Source: Sacculina carcini (Eukaryota; Arthropoda; Thecostraca; Sacculinidae). From it: DNA of 64,000 nt. Each line of letters begins with the position of its first letter. Within the stretch, counting starts at the first letter, position 1. The notes under the pieces were generated by a model, which ran no database searches, was not told the DNA's origin, and saw only the letters and a program-made list of their open reading frames with translations. A program made the translations under genes and the position numbers. Shown here piece after piece: positions 50,252-63,206 of the stretch. Location of the stretch: contig OU696590.1 in the NCBI GenBank assembly GCA_916048095.2, positions 5,984,052-6,048,051 on the forward strand, read 5' to 3'.

Positions 50252-50284
<33 letters not shown>
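49996..50284. repeat. CA-rich microsatellite
   Basis: Long CA tract with CACATA, CAGA and CGCG interruptions. Confidence 0.9.
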
Positions 50285-50292
<8 letters not shown>

Positions 50293-50495
50293 ATGCCAGA
50301 AGGACAGAGGGACGAAAGCGAGCAGGGAAGAGGGTGGGAGCGATTGGTGTGCAATAGCCAATTAGCGGTCATGCGGCAGTCATGGCTTGTCATGACTTTT
50401 TTCTGGTACACCGCTAATGGCTGCCTATCTGAGCCGTCACTTATCGTCTCAGTCGAAGATAACTGAACTCGTGCCTACGTGCGAGCGTGTGTGTC

Positions 50496-50539
<44 letters not shown>

Positions 50540-50930
50540 TGTGTGTGAAAGAGCTCGTTAAAGTGCGGTCAGTACTGCGCAAAGAAGCTGGAAAGAGTGT
50601 GTGTGAGTGTGTGAGAGTCTGTGCAACATTCTTGCACGTAGCAGCTTGCAAGAGGAGAGGTTCGTTCGTTCGGAGCCATCGTGCAATTAGTTCGGACCGA
50701 GCGAACAATCTGATCAACTATAAGATCACTATAAGATTGCTAGCATTTGCAGCCCTTGTATTTGCATAAAAAGCGCACCATATTGAAAACGAATTGGTCG
50801 CGGTATTCAATTGATAATTCCCGTCTATTCCACAACATATTCGACGAGATTTGATGCGCTCGGCGATATAAGATTACGCTTGACTTTTAAACAGGCCGTG
50901 AAGGAATGATGATAAATCCAGCAGCTTTGG

Positions 50931-51195
50931 AACAGCGGCGGATCCAGAGCGGGGGGTTTGGGGGGCTGAAGCTCCCCCCAAATGTTTCCATCAACTCCTC
51001 ATAACCAAGAGGTTCACCGAAAGACGTTGATAAAAGAGATCTTTCTGTAGAATGTGTTGATATAAACATATTCGCACACTTATGTGTGTATATCAATGAA
51101 AAATGTCCCAAGTCATGACCTTCACACGCCTTTACCTAGTCACTCATACATAATTCAGCATCCCCCAAAAAATTGCACTCTGGATGCGCCACTGC
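50931..51195 (-). mobile_element. CAGTGGCGGATCC-type element with target duplication
   Basis: Starts CAGCGGCGGATCCAGAGC and ends CTCTGGATGCGCCACTG. The flanks CTTTGGAA and CTTTGAAA form an 8-base near-perfect duplication, as hAT transposases make. About 265 bases, non-coding. Confidence 0.8.
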
Positions 51196-51650
51196 TTTGA
51201 AATTGTTTAAATTGGCAGTTCTTTTCAATCATTATTCTCTCGTCTCTCGTCGTCTACGTTTTTTTGTTCAAAGATGACACAATTTCAAGCAGTCCCAGCC
51301 TGACATTCATATCTATAATCGGCAGAAACTCAAAGCGTTGTGGATCTTTTGACCTCAGCGAAGCACCGTCCTACATCATAGCCAAACAATCATGACGACA
51401 AAACAGTTCAATTACACACACACACACACACGCACACACAAACACATGCATACATACATATGCAAAAGGAAAGTCAGAAATCATATCACAGTGTGGGAAT
51501 GGACTCGAAGGTGCTGTATAAAGTCGGGTCAAATGTTGCCATAGAAAGTGGACGCAAACAAAACCCTCAATAGAGCAGTGTGAGTGTGTGTGTGTGTGTG
51601 TGTATGTGTGAGTGAGGCAATATATCCATAATTTCCGCGATACGGTTGTC

Positions 51651-52022
51651 TAGTCCATTGTTTCTCATGTGGGCCTCCTTGGGAGCCATGACAACTTTCT
51701 GAGGAGCCATAGGACCAACTTATAAAAATGGGGCCCACCATGTTTTATTCACGGGCCACGAAACATTTGTTGAAACAATTTAATATTTAAAATTATTATT
51801 GTCGATGTTGTACATTTCACTCGTGTGTTCCGGTCGTGGCTTAGAACAGTCACCGGCGTACATGATCTAATACTCTAGAGAAGTTGCGTGGCTATGATTC
51901 ATGTGTGTGTATGAGAGCCACAAGGACTTCTAGGAGGGCCACTGACTGTTTCTGGGAGACCACAAGGACTCACATTGTGTTGAAGGCGACCACTACAAGA
52001 AAAAGGTTGAGAATCACTGGTC
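51651..52022 (+). mobile_element. hAT-like inverted-repeat element, diverged
   Basis: Left part TAGTCCATTGTTTCTCATG, right end AAAAGGTTGAGAATCACTGG; the interior has repeated CCACAAGGACT blocks. Non-coding. Confidence 0.5.
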
Positions 52023-52167
52023 TAATATCATATTTCTATACGCGGAAAAGTCGAGTGTACTCAGATAAGTAAAACTCTAATTGACAAGGATAATTCACGC
52101 TACAATATCTGGAAATGATTTCGTGTTTGAGGTTTCCTTTTTTCTCCCGATTGCCTACTGGCGACCA

Positions 52168-52393
52168 CTGGCGGATCTAAAGGGGTGACTCAGGGGGGTG
52201 AAGACCCCCCAAAAATGTTTCCGTCAACTCCTCATATTCAAGAGCTTTACTAAAAGTGGGTATGAAAAAAATTGTTTCTGTAGAATGTGTTGATATAATC
52301 ATTACGGCAAAGATGTATAGTGATGTATGTACATGACTGATAGCCCCCAAATTAATTCAGCGCCCCAAAATTCCACTCTGAATCCGCCACTGC
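52168..52393 (-). mobile_element. CAGTGGCGGATC-type element copy
   Basis: Left CACTGGCGGATCTAAAGG, right CACTCTGAATCCGCCACTG, shared interior (TTCCGTCAACTCCTCAT, GTAGAATGTGTTGATATAAT). Confidence 0.75.
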
Positions 52394-52739
52394 TTATGAT
52401 ATTGTTTTTGAAGAAGAGGCTCTTTTCTGTTGAAATGTTACGGAACGGATGCTACAGATCCACGCAAGACAAATATAACGGCTGAGTTTATCGATCAAAT
52501 GTTCAACATGTTGACGCCCAATCAAACACACGCTCCCTACCGATAACGTCAAGTGTTGATATCAACTTTCCACTGCAGGCGTTCATGGCCGAACTATCGG
52601 CAGTTGTCTGGTTACATCGCATTGTGATGGTGTGGAAATGACTATCATCAAACGCAAGATCGGAGCAGATGGAAGCCCATGTTTACGGCCGGAAGTGTGA
52701 TAGAAAACACTGCAATTACATGATGGCACTACCGCCCCA

Positions 52740-52743
52740 ACGA

Positions 52744-52789
<46 letters not shown>

Positions 52790-52810
52790 ACATACATACA
52801 TACACACGCA
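52740..52810. repeat. CA microsatellite
   Basis: Pure CA followed by CATACATA. Confidence 0.9.
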
Positions 52811-53494
52811 AACATGGACAATCTCGCCGTGTTGCAGCAAGTCTTCCAGAGGTAGTTGACGAAGATCAAGCAGATGGAATAGTGATATCAGGACCTAAGG
52901 ACCTATTAAGTCCCAGGAACTTTCGGTCCAGCTTCCCTCTTTCTCTTTCCTAACCAGCCTGACCTACCTAACCTGACCTAACCTAGCAAGAACGAGAAAG
53001 AAAGTCAGAACTGGGGTAGACCAAGCATACCTGGGCCATCATCATTCGTAACATCATCGTTCCCCGATATCACACGGGTTTGCATCGATATCGCCGTACA
53101 ATCAGGGAACGAAGTAATTAAGAGGACCGCAGTGTGCCCGAGCTTCACAATAAACTACCTTCACAAATGAGACCGCGTGCAGAGGCGTATCCAGTTGGCG
53201 ATACAGATGGGGTTTGACTTTCTGCTTCACAATGAGCGAATCAAGTTGACAAGCATTCGCCGGAAGAGTGTAGGAACTTAAGGATAATAAAGGTGTGTTT
53301 ATGCTAGGTATCAAACATTCAATGCTTAGTCGAGGCGTCCTAGATTCCTTGATGTGATTTCCTTGATGTGCAGTGACTCCTCAGTGGACCAATAGGTGCC
53401 AAACAGCTCCTGTCCTAGTCTTTCAGTGAACGACAGCAGATACCAGCTATGGAAATAGGCATTCCGTGGATAAGAATCGTCTGCAGATCTTGGT

Positions 53495-53585
53495 GACACT
53501 GATGTTGATGATCTCGATGGTCTTGATGATCTCGATGGTCTTGATGATCGTGATGATCTTGATTATCTGGATGATCTTGGTGGGA
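53495..53585 (+). repeat. Short GATCTTGATGAT tandem repeat
   Basis: Five to six 12-15-base units (GATGATCTCGATGGTCTT variants). Confidence 0.75.
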
Positions 53586-53674
53586 ATGAATTAGTTCCAC
53601 GAGATGTTCTGGATTCCACAAGATGATCACAATTCTATGTTTGTCACTCTTTAATACATACCAGCCATAGAATT

Positions 53675-53941
53675 TTAAGGAGTTGGAAAACAAGTAGACT
53701 TTGGACTGCGTCCGTATATTACAAAATCGTAACACACCACATGGTCTTCAAACTGACTGACTTGAAGAGCCAAGTCTCGACGCGACCTAACATCCAGCAT
53801 CGCGTCTGAACCTTGCATTCGGCCAGTGATAGTGGAGCGCAACATTGCCAAGAATGCACGCCATGTGGCCTTCACGTTGCAGAGCGGCACATTTGCAACA
53901 CACACACACACACACACACGCACGAGCATACAAACAGACAC
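53675..53941 (-). other. Possible exon, doubtful
   Basis: Minus-strand open stretch reading NVPLCNVKATWRAFLAM ... RRDLALQ, after a GT tract and before a possible donor (GTCAGT). It has plausible composition but no recognised family and no linked exon. Confidence 0.15.
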
Positions 53942-54123
53942 ACATGCACACGTGATATTGCGAAGCGATGTAAAATGTCAATTAAATGATGTTGTATCAG
54001 ATGGTGCACGGCGGGAAACAGACCAGAAGACGTAAATAATGCAATAGACTCTCTTACTCTATCTCTCACACTCTCTCTCTCTCTCTCTGGCAGTGCAACA
54101 TTGGCAACACTGATTGCATCTGG

Positions 54124-54161
<38 letters not shown>

Positions 54162-54325
54162 GCGCATACACACGTACACACGCGCATACATACATGGTTG
54201 TTACAGAAAAGGTGCGCAACACGTGTACACGCATACACACAAACATACACACAAACATACACACACACATACACACGTACAGGTGTGACCTTGAAAGCAC
54301 AAAACGGATAGCAACAGGCATTGAT

Positions 54326-55394
54326 GTCGTGTCAGTGGTGTCGTGTCAGTGATGTCGTGTCAGTGGTGTCGTGTCAGTGGTGTCGTGTCAGTGATGTCGT
54401 GTCAGTGGTGTCGTGTCAGTGGTGTCGTGTCAGTGGTGTCGTGTCAGTGGTGTCGTGTCAATGGTGTCGTGTCAGTGGTGTCGTGTCAGTGGTGTCGTGT
54501 CAGTGAGGTCGTGTCAGTGATGTCGTGTCAGTGATGTCGTGTCAGTGATGTCGTGTCAGTGACGTCGTGTCAGTGATGTCGTGTCAGTGATGCCGTGTCA
54601 GTGATGTCGTGTCAGTGATGTCGTGTCAGTGATGTCGTGTCAGTGATGTCGTGTCAGTGGTGTTGTGTCAGTGGTGTCGTGTCAGTGATGTCGTGTCAGT
54701 GGTGTCGTGTCAGTGATGTCGTGTCAGTGGTGTCGTGTCAGTGGTGTCGTGTCAGTGGTGTCGTGTCAGTGATGTCGTGTCATTGATGTCGTGTCAGTGA
54801 TGTCGTGTCAGTGGTGTCGTGTCAGTGATGTCGTGTCAGTGGTGTCGTGTTAGTGATGTCGTGTCAGTGATGTCGTGTCAGTGGTGTCGTGTCAGTGATG
54901 TCGTGTCAATGGTGTCGTGTCAGTAGTGTCGTGTCAGTGATGTCGTGTCAGTGATGTCGTGTCAGTGGTGTCGTGTCAGTGATGTCGTGTCAGTGGTGTC
55001 GTGTCAGTGGTGTCGTGTCAGTGATGTCGTGTCAGTGATGTCTTGTCAGTGATGTCGTGTCAGTGGTGTTGTGTCAGTGATGTCGTGTCAGTGGTGTCGT
55101 GTCAGTGATGTCGTGTCAATGGTGTCGTGTCAGTAGTGTCGTGTCAGTGATGTCGTGTCAGTGGTGTCGTGTCAGTGGTGTCGTGTCAGTGGTGTCGTGT
55201 CAGTGATGTCGTGTCAGTGGTGTCGTGTCAGTGGTGTCGTGTCAGTGATGTCGTGTCAGTGATGTCTTGTCAGTGATGTCGTGTCAGTGGTGTTGTGTCA
55301 GTGATGTCGTGTCAGTGGTGTCGTGTCAGTGATGTCGTGTCAGTGGTGTCGTGTCAGTGGTGTCGTGTCAGTGGTGTCGTGTCAGTGGTGTCGT
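54326..55394 (+). repeat. 14-bp minisatellite, about 76 units
   Basis: Head-to-tail units of GTGTCAGTGATGTC with two main variants (GATGTC and GGTGTC) plus a few GTTGTG, CAATGG and TAGTGT changes. The array is over 1 kb with no other sequence inside. Because 14 is not a multiple of three, its open frames are repeat translations. Confidence 0.97.
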
Positions 55395-55438
55395 TGAAAC
55401 TTCGAGCGGTCAGCTCATAAACGACCTTACCTAATGAC

Positions 55439-55475
<37 letters not shown>

Positions 55476-56442
55476 ATAGCGAGAATGCGTGTACGCACGA
55501 ATACACGCACATTCACGCACGCACAGTTCTCCGAGTGGTATAGAACTAGTTAGTGACACACAGACATACAAACACGCACACACAAAGTTCCTGGGCGCTA
55601 ACACACACACACACACACACACAATATGATTATAGTTGCAGATATATTGCAGCATATGCAATAATGCAATGCATAGACTGGGATAATACTAGAATGTTTC
55701 ACATGTTTTTCTAGAAACAATATAAAAAACACGCTGAAATACCTTATGTTGAATGTATGAGTGAAAAATTTGGCCAAGTTCACAAATGAGATTAAATTTG
55801 ATATGACCTAGGATACTCAAGTGCCTACCTAAGGGCCACGTAACGCTCCCAAGGGTCCAATATAAACTAATCGCTTTTGTGCTGTGAAAAATATGAAAAC
55901 AATATTTTATGAATTACTGTTCGGCTATCTTTGCAATTATTAATGAAATATAAATATATTTATCGGTGATTTTTGACGCCCCCCCCTCCCAAAACAGCTA
56001 CAAATGACACCCAAACTCATATAGGATAATATATAGAACGGTATAGGAAGTTTCGCAAGTAAGGTGTCTCTCAACCTCGATACTAAAGACACGATATATC
56101 CCGAATTATTTGCTAGAAGAGAAGTTAATATTTATAATATATCACATATGATAACAAGGTAAATTGGCCTAAAATTTCAATAGAGCATTTTGAAAGGGAA
56201 ATATCGTGAAGACTGTAAAAGCTGTGAGGTTGTACATTATTTTATTATTCAATTTGTGTTGATATTTTTGTCTGAAAAATGCTTTTTTCCAGTCCGAATC
56301 AGTCAACAAACAACTCTATCGAGCGTTCTAACAGAACACACACCGACACACACATACACACAGACGGACAGACAAACAAGCACGAATGAAACTCAGGTCT
56401 AGACCCGAGCTATATGACCCTTAATAAAACGGCCCGTGGTGA

Positions 56443-56486
<44 letters not shown>

Positions 56487-57235
56487 ATATTGCCACAATA
56501 TCCGCGGCGAGGCGTCAATATAAGAGAAAACAGAAATTGTCTTGCATCAAACAATTGTCAGCATAAAGTGGCATTGCACTGCAACATTGCAGCCCTCAAC
56601 ATGCAACAATGCAATGCACGCTCGAAAGTTTCTCTTCGATTGAGACATGTGTTATGGTCATCGTGTTGAAGTCCGTGGTTCAAAACTCGGCGGAGAATTT
56701 CTTTGGGTGAATTCTACAATCCCACAGCCCCTGTCCACCCAGCAGTAAATAATGGTACCAGATATCAGTCATGTGTTGTGTCATGTATTCTGGGGAGGTG
56801 GCCCTCTCTAATACGTCTAACGTCCTTGTGGCGCCATAGCGTGGAGAGGGTCGGTTCTGCGGTGACAGCGAGCTGCACGGGGCACACCTGTGTGTGTTCA
56901 TAAGCTTCGCACAGCTTGCTGCAAAAGTAAAGTACTATTTTTTCTTCAATATTCGCGGGTTTACGGGAGCCATGACTGAAACCCGAGATTAGAACCTGGT
57001 TCTAGAACGTGGAACTCGCTCTCAGAGCGTGCAAATAAGAACCTGGACCTCACCTCCTTGTAAATTTAAAAAAAAACAATAAACCGAAAAATAGGAAAAA
57101 ACGGAACAAAAATAATTTTGATTAACAAATTATATGTAAATATATTAATTCACAAACAAATAACCACACACAAAAAATATACAAAAATCAAACACAACAA
57201 AATGCGTAATAACTTGTATAAACAAAAACACACGT
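55395..57235. other. Intergenic, repeats only
   Basis: CA tracts (55440-55470, 55598-55622), a long A/T-rich stretch, a GT run (56442-56485) and a SINE copy. No gene recognised. Confidence 0.6.
56671..56907 (+). mobile_element. tRNA-Val-derived SINE, 5'-truncated copy
   Basis: Begins inside the B-box region (GTCCGTGGTTC) and carries the complete body to TGTGTTCATAAGCTT, matching 3581-3813. Confidence 0.85.
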
Positions 57236-57241
57236 TTTATT
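57236..57241 (-). terminator. Poly(A) signal AATAAA
   Basis: AATAAA on the minus strand, 57 bases beyond the stop codon at 57298, placed well for the end of the helical-repeat gene. Confidence 0.55.
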
Positions 57242-57297
57242 CAATCACATATTGACAAAAGCAAAAATCACTGAAACCTCTCGAGTGGCAACACAAA

Positions 57298-58549
57298 TCA
57301 CACACAAAACGGACGCACATCACTGTGGTAGACTTGATCTAGCAGCGATGCCAGATGGGTTGCCAACTCCATGCGCCTGGCATCAATTTCTTGCGAATAC
57401 AAAAGCACCGCCACCAACGACAAACTTTCCACGCGCAAATGACGCGAATCGCACGAAAGCAACGCACAAAGCAACGACAAAATGCGACCATCGTTCAACA
57501 CTGTGGCGCCACCTAGTGGCAAGCGGGATAAACAGTAAATGGAGCGCAATGTATAGGTGACAGCACCAATCAGCGAAGTGAAATTATCGTAACCACAATA
57601 GGCGTTCGTTTCTCTCTCGCTATTGTCCATTTTTTCGCTATTTTTTGAGCTCGATCGCTGTGTCGAGCCAAGACAATTGAGCAGCGATATGAGCAGGTCA
57701 AGCAGTGACCTCGCCAGGTCAGCCACCAGGTCATTTGTGAGACCCGCTTGATCCGAGCCCAAATCGTCCACACACATACGCGACACACACAAACTCAACG
57801 ACTGCGCGTCGGAGGGAGAATGAGATTCGATCTTAGCGCCCTCTATATCGCTTTCAACAACCGCCCGACAGATGGCGCTAGTGTCGGCCACCGCGGCAGC
57901 ACATACAGCCCACACACACAGACATACAAACTCGTGCGGCGCACGCTGACACAAGTGGTTCTCAACCAAATTTCGCGTGATATCGCGTAGTCTACGCCAG
58001 CTACACACACACATACACACACACACACACACAAACATACACACAACGATCCAATACAAAACAGCAAACACAAGAATTTAAAAAAATGTGATTTATACAA
58101 CCTAAAAAACAATATAATTAGATTATATTGGCGATGTGTTTTTCTTGAATTTCTTTGAGGGAGTGAAAATTATTGAAAATCATGTAATATATGCATTTTA
58201 AAAATATATTCAATATTTTCTAACTCGAATAACGGATTAGTAAAGTTGAACAATAATTGACCTTCAATAGGAATTTATATCTTATCTTGAATAAATACGC
58301 GTATTATAAAAGCACATTGGCAAACAAAAAACATTTGGCTATAATTAACTGAATCAATTTTAAAAAACACAACGTCACCTCATTATTAAACTGATAATTT
58401 CACCAAAAAAACAAAAACACACACAAACAGATAACACACACAACACAAATGATACACACAAACACACATATACATAAACATACACACAACACACGTATAC
58501 ATAAACATATACCAACAAATACACACACACACACACACACACACAGATA

Positions 58550-58596
<47 letters not shown>

Positions 58597-60475
58597 TAAC
58601 ACAAATAACACACTCAGGGAACACAAATAACACATACACACACACAAGCAAATAAAACACAAACACGCATACACAAATACATACACACACAAATATATAT
58701 AAACAGACACACACACACACACACACACAAATAACACACACACACAAGCACACGCAAATAACACACGCACACACACACACACAAGCACACGCAAATAACA
58801 CACACTCACACACAAATAACACACAAACACACATAAACACAAAACAAACACACACACATATACATAAACATACCCAAATACATACACACACACACACACT
58901 CATGAAACAAACACACACAAATAACACGCACACACACACACATAAATAACACACACATAAACATACCCACAAACACACAAAAACACACACATACACGTGG
59001 TGAAAATCAAAATAGACCAGAGTCGACCGACCTGCCCTCTGGTGGCCGGTGATGAAACAACATGATGGCGAGAGCGTTGGAGGCGGCCGCCTGTACAGCA
59101 GGATGTTGGCAGTGAGCCAAGAAAGAGTGGCGAGCCGAGACAAGACAGAGTGAGAGAGTGTGGAATAGAGAGATGATGTGGCGTGCGTCAGATTCGTCAC
59201 AACATGCCGCCATATTGGACAAACAGCCCAGACATTGCTCCTATATATATATACACACATGAATATATACATACACACATACACACACATGAATATACAC
59301 AAACGCGTAAGTATATATACACACATATGAATATACATACACATACACATGAATATACACACAAACATACGCACACATGAATATACACACAAACATACAC
59401 ACACACATGAATATACACACAAACATACACACACATGAATATACATACACACATACACACACATGAATATACACAAACGCGTAAGTATATATACACACAT
59501 ATGAATATAAATACACAAACATACACATGAATATATACACACACATGAATACACACACACACACATGAATATACATACACAAATAAGTATATATACACAC
59601 ACATACACATGAATATACACACATACACATGAATATACACACTTACACACACACACACACACACACTTACAAACACAAATGAATATATACACACACACAC
59701 ACTTACACACACATGAATATATACACACACGTACATAAATATACACACACAAACACACACACACATACATACACATATACCCATATGTTTAGACACACAC
59801 ACATATGAACAGACACACAGACATGAAAATACACATACACACAGACATACCCATGTGTTTAGACACACACATACACACAAATACCAATGTGTTTAGACAC
59901 ATACACACACACGCTCATGCACATACAAATGCATTTAGACACACACACACATACATAGAGAAAAATATATCAACAAATAAACACACAAACTCCAAAAAAA
60001 TACTACAATCTAACTGAAAGTCTAGTGTAGTGTTGGTCTGTAAGTGTATGTGTGTGTGTGTAAGTGTATGTGTGTGTGTGTGTGTTTGTGTGTAAGTGTG
60101 TGTGCGTGTGTTTGTAAGTGTGTGTGTGTGTTTGTAAGTGTGTGTGTGTGTGTTTGTAAGTGTGTGTGTGTGTGTATTTGTGTGTAAGTGTGTGTGTGTG
60201 TGTGTGTAAGTGTGTGTGTGTGTGTGTCTAAACTTATGTTTATCTGGGTATGCCTTCGTATGTAAGTGTATGTCTACTTATATGTGTGTCTCTGTGTGTA
60301 TGTGTGTGTATGTATGGCACCAGTATGTGACGACAGCCGGAGGTAGAGTCTGAGAGCAGCAGTAGCAGCGAGAAGACAGAGTGTGAGAGCACAAGCGGCA
60401 CCAACACACAATCACTACACACATTGGTCACACATGCGATCGCTTCCAACCTCACCATTACATCGTCGTGTGCTG

Positions 60476-60507
<32 letters not shown>

Positions 60508-61239
60508 ACACACACATAATATATACACACACATTTTTGTATTACGCAAAATTTCACCATAAAAAAAAATACACTGACACACATACATACAATCCAACAC
60601 ATACACACACACACACACATAATATATACACACACAAATACACATTTTTGTATTACGCAAAATTTCACCACAAAATAGCATTAAAAATAAAAACACACAC
60701 ACATACATACACGTAGATATACATACACATGTACATATACATACATACATACAATCCAACACACACATACACACACATACATAATATATATACACACACA
60801 CATATTTTTGTATTACGCAAAATTTCACCACAAAATAGCATTAAAAATAAAAATACAAACACACACACATATACATACACGTAGATATACACATGTACAG
60901 ATATAAATACATACATACAACACACACACACATAATATATACACACACAAATACACATTTTTGTATTACGCAAAATTTCACCACAAAAGATGACAATATA
61001 AGAATACACTGACACACATACATACACGTAAATATACACATGTACATATATACAATCCAACACACACACACACACACACACACAATATATACACACACAC
61101 ACACACAATATATATACACACATACACATTTTTGTATTACGCAAAATTTCACCACAAAATAGCATTAAAAATAAAAATACACACACACACACATACACGT
61201 AGATAGACACATGTACAGATATACATACATACAATCCAA

Positions 61240-61273
<34 letters not shown>

Positions 61274-61891
61274 ATATATACACACACATACACATTTTTG
61301 TATTACGCAAAATTTCACCACAAAATAGCATTAAAAATAAAAATACACACACATACACATACATACACGTAGATATACACATGTACAGATATACATACAT
61401 ACAATCCAGCACACACACACACACACACATAATATATACACACACACACACACACATAATATACACACACATATTTTTGTATTACGCAAAATTTCACCAC
61501 AAAATAGCATTAAAAATAAAAATACACACTGACACACACACACACATACATACACGTAGATGTACACATGTACATACATATACATACATGCAATCCAATA
61601 CACACACACACACACACATACACATAATATACACACAAATTTTTGTATTACGCAAAAATTTCAACACAAAATATCATTAAAAATAAAAATACACACACAC
61701 ACACATACACGTAGATATACACATGTACAGATATACATACATACAATCCAACACACACACACACATAATATATACATACACATTTTTGTAATACGCAAAA
61801 TTTCACCACAAAATAGCATTAAAAATACACACACACACACACATACATACACGTAGATATACACATGTACAGATTTACATACATACAATCC

Positions 61892-61929
<38 letters not shown>

Positions 61930-63169
61930 GTCTAACAAATATATAATCCTATTAGAACAAGTTGAATAAACCAATAAACAAGTAAACTGGGAAATTCCCA
62001 GCCAGTCGTTCCCACTTACTGCTTATTAGGGTTGCCAGATGCTCCAGTCCGTCTGGCATCACCAGCAAGCGACGCAGCGCCGCGCTATGCGCCACACTTC
62101 GCCGCAAACGACGCACAAACGCCGCCGCGGCGCCGAAAACGACGCCCTCGCGACAAAAGCGACGCACACACGATAAGTATGACGTCATCGTCGTGTCGTC
62201 GATGACGTCATAGTTGCTGAGCGAACGGCGATTGTCTATGTTGCGCCATCTTTGCAAGCGTTGATGCCAATTAGCAGTTTGGCGACGATTGTTGAGGTCA
62301 ACGACCTGGTGACCTGACACGCCAGCGGCTGTGTCACGTGACATGACAGTAGCAGAAGAAGAAGCACTGGATAACTGGAGGAGTTTGGAGATTACACAGA
62401 GAGAGAGAGAGAAGATTGAGAAAGGAGATTGGAAAGATCTAGGATTAGCGGATAAAAAGTAAGTGATGAAAAGAAATTCGTAAATGATAGATTAAATTCT
62501 GGAAATAATCAAAACACACACACACACACACACACAGACAGACAAACACAACGAATAGAGGATAAGAGAATGCAACAATGCAATGCAATGACAGAGAGAG
62601 ACAGAGAATGAGAGCGAAGTAAATCAATAGAGAGCGAGAAAAAGGAAGATGATGGGATTGGATATGTGTTAATGTGTTTGTGTTAATATTGTTAATGTAT
62701 TGTGTCAATATTGTTAATATTTGTGTCGTTAATGTGTTTGTGTTAATGTGGTTAATGTGTTTGTTAATTTTATTCTTGTTAATGTCTTTGTTGTTGTTTT
62801 GCGTTAATGTTATTGTTTTGTGTTAATTTTGTTGTGTTTGTGTTAATGTTGTTGTTGTTGTGTTAATGTTATTGTTTTGTGTTAATTTTGTTGTGTTTGT
62901 GTTAATGTTGTTATTGTTTTGTGTTAATGTTGTTGTGTTTGTGTTAATGTTGTTGTTGTTTTGTGTTAATGTTGTTGTGTTAATGTTGTTATTGTTGCGA
63001 GCCAAACACAGTTGGATTGCGTGTGAATTCTTCAACGATGCGCTGTTCCAGTGTTGCACGCACAGTCTTGCAATTGTCCTTGCTATGGCCAATTGCAACA
63101 GAATCGACGTCACTCAAACAACCGCCCACAAACACCTGTCAGAAAACAAGATCATTATAAAATCATGTA

Positions 63170-63206
<37 letters not shown>

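Noticed and set aside
53415..53735. His/Asp-rich protein (DHQDHRDHQ)
   Set aside because: Translation of the short GATCTTGATGAT tandem repeat.
54321..54534. A repetitive surface-type protein (SCQWCRVSDVV repeats)
   Set aside because: It is the 14-bp minisatellite read through; all frames look alike and there is no start or splice context.
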